The translations under genes were made by a program, and so were the position numbers. Positions 1-13,400 of a stretch of DNA of 64,000 nt are shown here, piece after piece. A model generated the notes under the pieces. It searched no databases. It saw only the letters and a program-made list of their open reading frames with translations, and was not told the DNA's origin. Source of the stretch: Oryzias latipes. Taxonomy: Eukaryota > Chordata > Actinopteri > Beloniformes > Adrianichthyidae. Location: contig NC_019859.2 in NCBI RefSeq assembly GCF_002234675.1, forward strand, positions 27,337,973 through 27,401,972, in the 5' to 3' direction. The first letter of the stretch is position 1; every line of letters starts with the position of its first letter.

Positions 1-626
1 TAGAGGGGCAGGGGCTCAAAGTCGGAAAAGGGCAGCAAAAACACTTTTTTTTCGTCCTTTAAACAATACGGAAAATAAGAACATTTTAAAGTAAAACACT
101 AATAGATAAATAGTCAGCTACTGTAGGTGAAAGTGACACAATAGTCATTTATGTAAACAAATTACTGTCAACGTGAGATTGTTTACTGTAACATCGACTT
201 GGAAGACATCAAAGCAAAAGAACACAGGAGGCTATTTATGTTGGCACAATGTGCTGCTGGCATAATCAAAATTAATCCGGTTTACTCCAGATGGTAATAT
301 TCTATACACAGATATCCAACAACTGTCATCCCCAGAATGCTGAAATTAATAAGATTGAACTATATTATACTGTTGCTGTTTATGTTTCTGCCACCATGCC
401 CAGTTTCCTGCATGTTGGCTCCAGTTCCTGACAGCTGCACCTAATGAGACTTTGGTTCTATGTTGGGATTCACAGCTGAATTCTCTTTTTTGCATCTGAT
501 CCTTTAAACACAGTCTTTTGTTCTGATTGGAATTTTTTTATACAGAAGAGTGTGAAACTGAATGATTCAGAGTTTAAAGAAGGCATTTCTAATCAGAAAA
601 TACTACAATAATTGGAGAAACTGTTA

Positions 627-838
627 ACGTGCCTCCAGGCACGTTGACGTTGGGAGTTGGGTCATTTAGACCCACTAGACAGTGCACTGAACCTTTTTTC
701 TTCAATGATTTGTGATCTTCACTGGTGTCTATGGATTACATGAAATCTTTCCACCTTTATCCCCCTTTGTCATGGTAGGGAGAACACGTCAATGTAAGGG
801 GGGGGGGTCATCTGGACCCCACAAGATAGCACAAGGCC
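627..838 (+). mobile_element. TTAA-type MITE, copy A (diverged, opposite orientation to B and C)
   Basis: The body (cccactagacagtgcactga, then gattacatgaaatctttcc, then acacgtcaatgtaagg) matches the reverse complement of copies at 21542-21746 and 36614-36818. The right end keeps gatagcacaagg. The left end has decayed. A run of nine or more G lies near 799-807. It sits in the last unc93b1 intron visible here. Confidence 0.7.
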
Positions 839-1459
839 TAAGACAATTGCCTGATTTTAAACTGGAAAATGTTAAATTGACATGTGTTGCAATAATGTTA
901 TAGAATGTCCTAAATGTCCAATCTGACTGATGTCTGTTGACGTAGTTGAACAACATGAAGATGCTTCAAACCTATCAGGAGTATGAAGGACACTCTAGAT
1001 ACTAAAGAGAGGTCCACCTGTCCTGAGAGAGGAGATCCATTATCTTCTACACTTCATGGCACAACGCCCATTATAAATGATTAAAAAAAATTCAAAGTTG
1101 GAAAAAAAAACAACAAGAAAAACAATTGTGTCTTACCAATCTGACCAAACTCTGAAGGGTTTTTCTTTAAACTTGTTGGGAATAGTGCCAGACAAACTAC
1201 TGGACATGCTTTGTTATGAAATAAAGCAAACCTTAAGCATGTTCCTTCATGAGGAACACACATCAAATACCGTGGGTGTTCTTTTCAAATATCTTGGCCT
1301 TTAGCAAACAGCAACCACATTTCTTCCAAATATACGATCGGGCAAAGAGTAATCAGAAAGAAATCATTACTTGTGATGACGGAAAAGTATTTAATTCGAT
1401 GAAAACAGATTAATGGTAAATAGATGCATCAAACTGTCTGCAAAGTTGTGGCTGCTTAC

Positions 1460-4400
1460 CTTGTGTCGTGGGCGAGGAATGCGAGGCAGTCTGTGCTGAA
1501 CTTTCTTGGCCATCCGACGCTCCATCACACAGTAGCAATAGCAGGACAGCAGTAATGTGGCCAGCAGGATAGAGAGTTTGGCCTGTAGAGACAGAACGAG
1601 GTAAATGGGAAGAAAAAAAGATTGTAAAAATGGTTTAAATTCAGTCTTTTTACATTTCCCCTAAAACTGTCATTTACCCTCATAGGCAGGCCAGACCAGA
1701 GGTAGACGATGAAGATGGCAATGGCTTGCCACCAGTGATAGATGGTGTAGATGAAGTCCAGCCGCTCCTTTTCCTCAGCATACAACATACCAAGAAGAAC
1801 TGCAGCACACGGAAATGACATCATGCAGAAACAGGATACAAGAAAATTTACCCCAGTGTGCAAAAATAGTTGTAAAGTAAGAATCCCTTAAAAAGAGAAG
1901 AGCATGAACAAAGGGCAACTCTAAATCTTTGGTGGTCAGCTTTAACTTCTAAAAGCTTATGAAGTTGATCCTGTAGAATTGACCAGAGGTCATTAACCAA
2001 GTAGACGTCTTCAGAGCTCCATCTCTCTTCATGCATCCCAATATGCAAACATATTGAGACCAAAGCTCTGTCAACGTTGACCATCAGTCACTTCTTTTTC
2101 TCATCCTGTGTGTGGACCACTTTTTAAAAAAAAAAACAACACAAACAACACAATAAATGATCACATTTACCACTCACTCTGTTTTTTTTTATGTAGAAGA
2201 GCTTTTGGTTGTGGTTAGTCTTCCTCATGTGGAGCAGTAACATCTAATTTGATGTTGCAGATGTGGACTTGTCCTTTTTAAACCAATTGCAGATCATAAA
2301 CTGAGTAATGAGGTCCACGATTAGCATGTTTGCAAATACAAACATTTACAATTGCAATTTCATTCCATTGAAAAAATTACCCATAAATGATTTTGTTAAA
2401 GAGGCTAACCAGATTAAGGAATGTTTTCTGACACCTTTTCCACTGCTGGGAACCTGTCCATTAGTTTCACTGTGAAGCTAAAGCATGTTAAACAGACTAC
2501 AATAGCATCTTAAACCTAGCAAAAGAAAGAAATGTTTTCCCTGTGCCTGTGTTTATGGCGTGTGCCCTGCGACAGACAGACACACAGGACAGGCTCCAGC
2601 AACCCCATAACCCTGTATGGTACATAGGGGGTTAAGAAAATTCATGGATGGATGATTTTTATGGTTGAACCAGCTTGTTTGTCCTTGTGTTTCTCATCTC
2701 AGCCATTTCTGTCCCCTTTGATTTGGTAGATTGAGATGGATGTCTGTTCTTTTCCTGTCCTGAGAGTCTTATGTCTCCACCGTCACCTCATCCAGGTTAT
2801 GTGGAGGGATTACAGAAAAATAACAAGGCTATGTCTGAATTCCCCAATGACTCCGTGACCCCTATAAGACTATATAGTGCAGGACTATCCAATGCCGCGA
2901 ACTTTTACCCGATTCAGACACCATGCTAACTACTTTTTTCTTTTTTTAAAAGCAAATTTGTCGTCACCCATTGCCCAAAGTAAAGACCTAATAAATATGT
3001 ACATTTACTGAAGACTATTTTGGAATCTGCTGTGTTCTGATGAGGAAAACTTGGATGATTTGCATTTAAATTAAACAATTTTAAATGCCAAATTGTTCAA
3101 ATGCAATGCATTGTGGTCTACATTCACCAATCTTGTGAGCATCAATGCGCACTGTTTTTTTATGGCAGATTTTCACGTTTCCAGGGCACTAGATTTTACA
3201 ATTGTAGATTCGAACATTCCAACATAATGGCGAATAAACTACAAGGTGCACCAAATAGTGAATAGTGAGGGAATTTGGACACATCCCAACTGTTTTTCAA
3301 CACAGTATTTTTAGCTAGGCTAATTCTAAAAATGTGGTCTGGAGATGAATAAACAGATGAAATGATACATTTCTGAGGTTTGAATTTATGCTGCTCGTTT
3401 TCTTCCACCAAAGCGTTGATGTTTCTGTTGTAGTTTGGTGCAACATAACTAATAGAAATTCTACACATGGAAGGAACAATCCCAACCACAGAACAACATG
3501 GGGGCCTAATTCAATGCTTTTGTGTGTCCGTCCAACCTTAGTCTGGGTGAATACATAGGATGGTCTCAGCAAAGGCATTTGACTGAAAACAGGGTTCTAG
3601 AGTGTCACCCATTTAGTCGCACATGGGATTTTTTTAGGCTTGAAAAAAAATGAATCCATGGTCGTACCTGAACACCCTGCAAGAAAAATAAAAAAAAATA
3701 AAAAGGACCGGCTCTGAAAGTGTCATTCCTGTATGTGTGTACAGGTGAACCACACCTCGAATAAGAATGATTGTTTTTGTTTATGACGATGTACATCCAA
3801 GTCGTTCAGTTCAGGTCCGTGCGCACGCATCATGTGCACATCTGCCCAGTGTTGGCGGCAGTTGGAGGGAATGAAAAATGTCTGTTAAAATTTTTAAATA
3901 TCGGAGTTTCAGCTCCACTGTTTACATTCTTTCGTCTACCGTAACTTTTCGACTGTTAACAAAGTTAACATTTTCCAGCGGATTCTGAAGAGGAGAAAAT
4001 CTGCCTTGCGCTGATATGCAGCACTGTGCAGTGTTTACGTAATCAATATTTAGCCGAAAAGCAGCTTTGCATCGTCGCTCTGCGTTTGTAATGTGTTGCA
4101 TATCGCTGCAAAGTCAGAAAGAAAAGCAGTTTTCTCTGCGTCAGAATCAGCTGATTCACGGGGATCATGTGAACAGTTGAAGATTTACAGTATGTCAAAA
4201 AAACAGTGTTTTTTAGGTATCACTGTGACATTATTGGTGTTAAAGGATTAACTACGGTGGCAATGAAGCTTAAATCACAAACGAATCCCTCAACGCAAAA
4301 CACTCTATTCATTCATTCATTTTCTATACCGTTTTTCCCTTTCGGGGTCACGGGGCTGCCGGGGCCTATCCCGGCCACTTATGGGCAAAACATTATAAAG

Positions 4401-7400
4401 ATCACAAATAAAAATTAAAAAAGCAAAACAATTTTTAAAAAAAAGTTTCAGAAAAAAAAGTAATTTCCAGAAATTAAAATGAAATGTTGAATGTTGAAGC
4501 AAAGAAGAAACAGGAAAAGGTATTATAGGAGATCACTGATTAGATGATTTACATGACGTTATGTTAAGTGTTAAGAGTATGTTAAGTGACTCAGAGAATC
4601 AGCAAACTTTTTTTACAATAAGATCTTGAAGGCTAACAACATAATATTCTATTTTCCAATGATTTCATAGATTCAGAAATGCAATAAAAATGACTACATT
4701 CTACAAATACTGGATGAAAACAGAGTATTAGTTGGACAATGATGCTTCATGAAAGGAATAAATAAATAAGTATGAGAAAGAATTACTGTGAAATTATGAG
4801 ATAAACAGTCTGCTATGATTGTGTCATATGAGTTTGTGGAACTTATTAGTTCTTGGTCTCAGATTTTGTCAAATAAATTTCCCGTCAAAATGCGACTTAT
4901 AGTCCAGTGCGACTTATCTGTGTTCTTTTCTACTTTATAATGGATTTTTGGGCTGGTGCTACTTATACTCCCGAGCGACTTATAGTCCGGAAAATACGGT
5001 ACTTGAAATAGTTTTGCATATTTTTCAATGTATTCTAGTTCTAAAACGTGTTCCCCCAACACTGATGTCTACGTCTGGACGTCAGATGATACTCACTGCT
5101 TACTCCCGTCTTGTTCAGAGCAGTGCCGAGTCCCCACAGCACAGAAATCACCAGCAGGGGCCCCAAATACTCTGGTTGGTCAGGTTTGGAAGAAAACGCC
5201 AGAAGGGCAATAATTAGCACTGCATGCACTGCAGCACCTCCAAGCAGACACAGCCAACGAGGGAGGCGCAGCAGGAAAAGAGAGAGGGAGGAGAACACGG
5301 AGCTGGAGAGGCCGTAGACAACGATGAGGAGCCACAGCTTCTTCAGGCCCAGAATGCAGACGCCATATGACTGTAGAGGACAAGAGATGGAAATGCCAGT
5401 GAATTCTCACACATTTTGAACTCAGACTACTGATAAACCAAATGACTGCCAACGGTACGTGTATGGGTGCAGTACCAGGGAGAATCCTGTGATGGCGAAC
5501 AGCACTTCTAATCCACTGTAGATAAAAAAGGGGCAGAGCAGCCGCAGGCGGTAGTCTCTCAGGTGTTTAAAGGGCAGCTGAAAGATGTTACCCCAGCCAA
5601 TGCTTCGAAGGTCAATCTCCTCCGTTGGGCGATAGGCGGGGCCACAAAGCACAAGGAACTGTTGGCGGAACCACATAGAAAGTAACTTCGTGGATTCTGA
5701 TTTTTTTTTTTTTTTAAACAAGTTTGACAGTTGCTGAATAAAATTGGGTTACACAAAAAATAACAACCTTCAAGACTGATAATTGTTCAAGTAGCTGCTA
5801 AATGACTGTACAGTTTTTATTGTTCCTTCATCCTTCCATATATGATCTATTGTGTTGAGGTGTGGGGAAACACATGGAAAACAACAGTTAACAGTTAACT
5901 CTTGTTTTCTTCTTCTAAAAAAAAAAAAAAAAAACATAAGATTAAATCAACAGATCATCATATAGAGCCAACTAACTTAAAGTTTATCAAATTGAAATCA
6001 TGAGAACAAATAGAAAACTTCAATGCATCTGCAAAGGAGGGGTTCAGATATGGGCTAATGGCAGGTACGACTTTAAAGTACCTACGCCGTGAAAAATCGA
6101 CTTTTTTGAGCTTTTAAGTGTATTATAATGTTTATTCCTCACGGAAAACTACTCCAAAGTGGTATTTTGATCTGTTCACGCATTTCTGAGAATTCCTCCT
6201 GCCCTCTGAGCGCCAGCCCCTCCCAACTCACAAAAACAAGCGAGTTCTCACATTCATATTTATGAAAGTGAGAACAGCCCCTTCCAGAAAGAGTCCCCCA
6301 GGCTAACACACACACCCCATTTCTCCACTGAGCTAAAGGGTGGTTGGCTAAAGCGCATTTATTTTTTATGCACAATATGCACATCCATCTTTGTAAAAGC
6401 TCAAATGTTGTTCGTTTTTGTGGCAAAATGCAGACACACTGCTGAGGCCGGCCCCAGGATGGCGTCATGAAATGGGCGGTCCCCAAAAGGAGCGAAAGGC
6501 GGTGCCTCAGAGATCGAGTTATCTTACTTCTGGGTAGGAGAATTAGCTGAGAAAATAACATTTTTTTTAATCATTCTTTAGTGTGCCAAAGGTAATATAT
6601 TATCATAAATAGGGATATAGTTTACTCTGAAAGGCTTAAGAAAAGCATAGTATAGGCCCTTTAAAAATAGTCCATCCATAAAAACACTTCAAAACAAAAA
6701 TAAAGTGATATAATAAATAGATACAAGTGACTGGATGCTTTTTTTTTTTCTTTTGGCAATAACTGATTGTCTTCAGTCATTTCTTGGAATTCTGTTAAAA
6801 TACTATTTGCATAAATGTTTGGACTGAAGTGAAGAAAGGGGCTTAAACTCGATAAGAAGTTCATCTTCATCAAAAGGTCTTTTTTAACTAAGAATAATTT
6901 ATTCTTTATTATACTTCTGTTTTTTATGTCTATTATTGTATCACTTTAAAATTATATATATAGATATATAAGGGGGAAAAAAAGAAATCTTGCAGAAACT
7001 AGTGCTAAAACAAAGACTGTAAATTGAGAAAAAGTCTCATTGTGTTGTATTTTTAGAAATGTGGTTCTAGACTACCTTCTCCTGCCATAATTGCCTCATT
7101 TAAAGCTGCTTTAGTCCAAACAGGCCACATAGTGTCAGGCTAAGAGAGAGTCTTTCAGTCGGTGACCCCCACAAGCCCCACAGACTCAGCTAACATGTGA
7201 CCAAAGAAAAACTAATCTCTCTATTAAATTGTGAGAAATTAGAGTAGATTAGAGTACATCTTGATGAGCAGGACTTCATATTTGTTGGGTGCCTTCTCAC
7301 TCACATTTAAAAAGAATATCCACCATAAACAATTCAACAATAGAGCACAGCTTTTTTTTCTAGGGATGTCTGTGTCTTCCATTCTAGCTGCAGCTAAACT

Positions 7401-10400
7401 TACATTTCCTTCTTTGTACTTATTTTGCATCACAATAAAGTCACCAACCTTTTGGTTTTTAGCCAATGATTTCTCCATCGTCAAGTTCCACCTTCAAAAT
7501 CCTGTTCCTCTAAGGGTTTAACGATCGATCAACTTTACTGATGAATCCATTTATAGTCCTGCGATTCTACCAGACCGATCTGTCTGAGGCAAGTTGTTAA
7601 TCAAATCAACCTGTACCATTAGAAAACCATTTCAAAATGAGAAAAATCAATTGTATTAATCTAGGAAAATACCATTTGGTTTGAGGAAAGGTAGTTTAAT
7701 TTTACTAGAAGGTAAAAACGACAAAAAAATGATCAAGCCATCATTCCAGTCCAATGTGTCGTAACACTTACAGAATAATGTAGTAAAATGTTCTAATCAT
7801 GTTCTTCTTGTATTATTTCTGATTTGAAAAACAACAGTGAGCTGAACTTGATGAAGCTAAAATGTGAATGGATTTACCATTCATTCTTGTTGACTTGTTT
7901 GTTTTTACACATACTACATAAACACTTGATTATCTTGCAAGAAATTCAAGGAATGTGGAAAACTTTGAACCTGCCCTGTTCAGTACCAGGTATTTCTCTC
8001 CGAGTCACACTGGTTGGATAAAGATGTCTTTGATCAATTTTAAGTCAGTGGATCAAATCAAATCATGCAAAAATGAACTTAGATCGACTATGAATCGGAC
8101 CGTCAACCACAAATTATGATATGAATTAAAGTTAAAATAATTTGTTACACCCCCATGTAATTCTCATGTCAGCACCCAGAGTGCCCAGGGCACAGCAGGG
8201 TGCTGCAAGTAATAGATTACTTTGGGACACTTTCAAAGAATATAAATATATAAGTGAACAATCAGAGGCTCCGATGTTGACAGTGATAATGTAAATGGAA
8301 AATGTAACTGTTGTTGAATTTTTCAGAGAATTGCCTCCCACATCTATTGATGTTGGGGGGGGCAACAGTCATGGATGAATACCGTATGTTGAATCTTACA
8401 ATGATCATGGCAAGAAGGGCGAAGCCCATGAGGACACTCTCCACCTTGATGAGCAGCATGGAGTGGGGAAGGTTGGTCAGCACGGTGGTGTTGAAGCCCG
8501 GGATCATTCCCCTGATCTCTGCACCTGAACGCCGAAGCAGGAAGAAGAAGGTCTAAGGAAGGAGTTCATCACAACAAAAGCTTCTGTGTCAGAGTTTGTT
8601 TGTTTTCAAAAGAATCACTTTGAAACTGAAACATGTTTTGTAAACAGAATGAGTTCTAAAACAACAACAAAACAAAAAAACATGCATTTTTCCTCTGTGT
8701 TTTTTTTTTAAATAATCCAACGACGATAATAACAAATTTTATTTTGAAAAATTACTGAATTCTCTACTGAACTTCTGAATTTCCCGTGACCCCAAAAGGG
8801 AGAAAAACTGGTTTAAAATATGAATGAATGAAAAAAAAAAAAAAAAAAGAGAATGAATACTGAATTCTCTGCAGACTCATTCTTGACGCACGTCAAGTGG
8901 CTTCGTCACAAGTTGAAAATCCATCCACTGCCTTCTTAAAGCGGCTGCTCCGACCTCTGAATTGAAACAATAAGGCTAGCAAATATCAGAGGATGAAGAC
9001 ACATTTTACCCTAAAAAAAAAGAAAGTCTACTTTTGGAGCTTTTAAGTGTATTCTAATGTTCATTCCTCCCAAAAACCAACCCCAGCCTTGTACAGGCCT
9101 GTCTGCGGCTTTGCAAAGGTTGACAACAGTGTTGCCAGATTCAGTCACGGTTTTCCAACCCAAAAGTCATCTGAAAAACCGCCAGGTCCCACAGGGGGTT
9201 AAGGGATAAGGGATTCATTAGCTGTAATTAATCATCAGTTATTTATAACTTCCCATTTTGATCTGCCGTGTGCCGCATCACCTCACAGCCTGCGCTGTGA
9301 CTGAACAAGAAATACGCAAAATCCACAGATTATTAGGCTAATACAGACTAAAATTCATTCATCTTTTTCCGTTTATTCCCTTTCAGGGTCACGGGGCTGC
9401 CGGAGCCTATCCCTGCCACTTGTGGGCGAAGGCAGGGGACACCCTGAACAGGTTGTTAGTTTGTCACAGGGAAGGACTAAAATGATACAGATATACAGTA
9501 CAGATCAAACGTTTAGACACACATTTGAATGGGAAGGTGTGTCCAAACTTTTGGTCTGTACTGCATTTATACAACAGAATAGTGAACACATATTTGTCAT
9601 ATTATTTGTTGCTTATGATGGCGAGGACAATGTCATGTGTGGTACTGCCTCACCTGCCTCCCCTGACTGCACGCCCCAGGTTGAAAAGTATTTTGATGAG
9701 GAATAAAAACCGACCCCAAACCCACCCAAATGATGTCCATTTTGGGCGCAAATTCAGAACAAAAACTGCCCAATCTGGCAACACAGGTTGAGGACCACTG
9801 CTGTAGGGAATTCAACAACTGATTTTGATTTGATTGGTTAATTTCAAGTATAAAAAATAAATAAGATAATTACACAAATAATCTTCGAGTCCTCTCAGCT
9901 TGTTAAAAAATAGTTCCTTAGTTCATTTTTATGAATGAATAAATATTTGAACATGTTTGAGTCCGGTGCTAAACCTCTTCCAGAGTTCAGTGCCAGACAC
10001 TGACACACAGGAACTTCTCATGTTATTCGGATCAACTTGATGTTGATGTTCCTACATCCCCTCAGTTTCCTTTCTTCTGTAGTGCAGTGGGGTGAGTGAA
10101 GTGATGTGCACCCCTGATGCTCCAAATCCAGCTACTTTTCACTGTTCATTTTAGCCCACCGGTTAGTTTATTGAAGAGATTTTGCTGCAGAGAGTGTGGA
10201 AAAGCAAAGGGAGCAGGAGGCAGTCAGGCATTTTTACCGCAAACTTTCACGTTAGCGAGGATGTACTTGTTCTCATGCAGGTGGCTGTTGAGGACGAGGC
10301 GCATCGGAAGCTCAGCGAAGACTAAACTCAGCTGACGTAGAAAGAAAAGAAACAAGGTTTTTGTTGAAAAATAATCTCTTAATTAATTTCCATCACATTT

Positions 10401-13400
10401 AGTCAGACAAGAAGTGAAAAGATCAAGGGCAAAGATTTTGGGGCTCACATTGAAGATGAGGTAGAAGACAGACTGAAAGATGATGATGTAGCTGTGGCAC
10501 GCCCCCTTTGGAAGCTTCTTCTGCTCCTGCACGTGCTCCTCTTTGTAGTTGGCGTACTCGTAGTACTGCTGCGCCATCCTGCGCCACAGATCATGGGACA
10601 AAGACACCATCTGTGTACTTTGTAGTTTTCAAAAAGCTGTACTTCAAGTTGATCTCAGCTTTCCATCTCCAAGAACTTAACGTTGACACATGAATGGTCA
10701 TAAACATCTATACATTTACACACGCATCTATCCATCTATCTATCTATATACACACACACACATTTGTCAACATATATGAGGATTGTGTATGGGTTTCATT
10801 AAGTTTTTGTATTTTTATGATCATCTCTTTAACGTTATGTGTCATATTTAAAATATTTCATTTAAGACTTTTTAACAACAGTTACAAACTGGGAGACGGT
10901 TCAGTTGTGTGATAAAAATGTTTAAAACAAATAAACTAAAAGCCTGTTTTGCCTGTAACTTTTGACCAATATGAGAAGATGGACATTAAATTGCTTTTTT
11001 ATTTATTTAAATCTCTGACTAAAGTCAGCCAGGAAAAAATGTGTGGTACAGTTTACGCTTGCATGAGGAGGACACATTTTCCGATAGTTCCATATATTGA
11101 TGATGGTTAAGCAAAAATGTTCCTACATTATAGTTTTTATTATCCATCAAATAATCTCTACATTTGTTTCCATTTGCAGATGTAACTTGGCTTTCTATGT
11201 TGTGCCTCTCACCTGGTAATGTAATTGCCCAAGGATGCCCAAAGCGGGACAATGGCCACACCGATGGCCACAGCTGAAGGTACCAGCGTGTAATAACGCT
11301 CCCAGTAGTTGGTTGAGACAAAGAGAGCATAGATCCCAGAGGCCAGGAACATTATCCATTTAGTACCGAAAAACCTAAGACAGTCAGAGTAAAAGCATCT
11401 CAGGAGAATCACACAAAGACAAAGAAATCTTCCCATTTTTGTGGGTCTGCACCTGATGAGGACAGGGGTGTACAGGAGGCCAATGATGGGAGTAACATTG
11501 ATCCCCATCAGCATCTTCCTGTCGATGTCTTCCAGGCCCAGGTTACTGTATTTCACTTCTCTGTAGGTCATGTCATAATGAAGGATGAGCTGCATCTGCA
11601 GTAGGCCTGGAGCAAACACACCAACATTAGAGAATCCTTTGGGGTTGTCTCCTGATGATCACATGAGGGTTTGCCACAGCCAAACAGCTTTCCGGTTTGG
11701 CAGAGACTTTCTTTACGCTGGATGTCCTTCCTGACACAACCCTGTGTTTTCATGGCACAGGGAGACCCAGATGGGCAGCAGTGTGAGGGGTCTAACCAAT
11801 ACATTCTGTATTGTGAGGGGATTTGTTGCTTTTGACACATGTGAAAAAATAAACTAAACTAAACTATGTATTGCAAGTTATATCGTCATCGCAATATTGA
11901 TCACTAATATGGCATATCACGAGTTTCCCTCATATCATGCAGCCCTAAAACCTAGACTTCCTGCGTGACAGTCATACACCCAGCCAACTGAGATGTCCAG
12001 CTTCACTGGATAGCATGTATATAGCATTCTGATAGAATTACTAACTGTACATTCTAGATGTTTTTGAGCATCTTTGCACATGTTTAAGGATTCCTGTCGC
12101 AAGAAATATTTTTAAATATCACTAGAAAACGTTAAAATAAAAATTAAAAAAGTGAAATTTTACAAGGAAAAAGCCATGCTCTTTTGAAAATAAAGTAAGC
12201 CTCCGTCCACATTATGTCTCGACTAAATCCCTCAAAGCAGCCATTTATAATGATGCCATGAAGGTGTCATTTATCATAGGAATCCCTGTCCCATAATGCA
12301 TTTGGACCTCTCCAACTCTACTGCCGATGGTGTAGGTACCATAACCATTTGGCCTGCAAGAACCGTTCAGGGTCCTTCGACTAGTGCTAACGTCACATGA
12401 TGTGATTGGCTGTCCGTTGGTCCCATGACGTGTCAGATAGGGATTGGTCTGGACAAATTACGATAGTACCATAGAAGAAAATATTATGCGGTCTGTTGTA
12501 AGCAAACAGAGCTCTGAAATGGGGCGAGATTATCTTCTAAATGTGCTTTTATTATTATGATTATTATTAAGTGCATTTGCAGCCGAACGGACTGCGGCCC
12601 GAACCCTTCTCCGGACCGCACACTATAAAAAAGCACCCTCCTTGCCTGCAAACACGAAGCTACGAGACTCCAGCTGCTCCGCTCAGAGACACGGTTCGCT
12701 TGTGTGAAGCAGCAGGTTCATTTTAACAGCCACAGATCTTTTTACCAAGTGGATTGTGGCAAAATCTCTCTATAAACATTACAAAGAATAATGTCAGACA
12801 CAACCTATGAGAGAAAAATAACTTTTGGTTACTAAAGGAAACATGAAATGAAAATATGTAGAGCCCGAGCAGATTTCCACACTACCTAGTTTGTCCAAGT
12901 GGGGCTACCGTAGTGTGACGTTATCCTCAGTCGAAAGGACCCAGAACAGTTATTGCAGGCCGAAGGGTTACGGTACCTACACCGGCATAAACGATGCGCT
13001 GGCCGGAGATGGGTCAAGAATCTTTATCACCAGTCTAAGAGTCTCTCGGGAAACCACAAGACCCCTCCCTCTGAATTGTTGGTTGATGTAAACAGCCATC
13101 TCCCTGCAGCCGGCCTATACGCCGCTCATACTGAAACACCATATTGGTTCTTCTTTTTATTGTAGTCGCTATCTTTCTAAATAAACAGCCTTTCGTTCAA
13201 TACATTTATAACTTTGTCCCATAAATTCTTTTAATTAGAATTTGTGAAATTATAACTACTCTAAAGTGGGGATTTTTTTCCATATTATGATTTTACAACT
13301 TTACTGATGTAAATTTCTGACTTTATACTCTTTTATTTATTTTAAATCGTACCTTGCAGTACATTCTTTTTGTTTTTAAATGAATGACGCAGTGATAAAA

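Noticed and set aside
1..1440. unc93b1 C-terminal exon inside the window
   Set aside because: No minus-strand frame here resembles the conserved tail, and an acceptor-like tract sits at the very edge.
5041..5452. Several + and minus frames around 5.1-5.4 kb
   Set aside because: Only the minus frame between the acceptor at 5371 and donor at 5096 continues unc93b1. The others are shadows.
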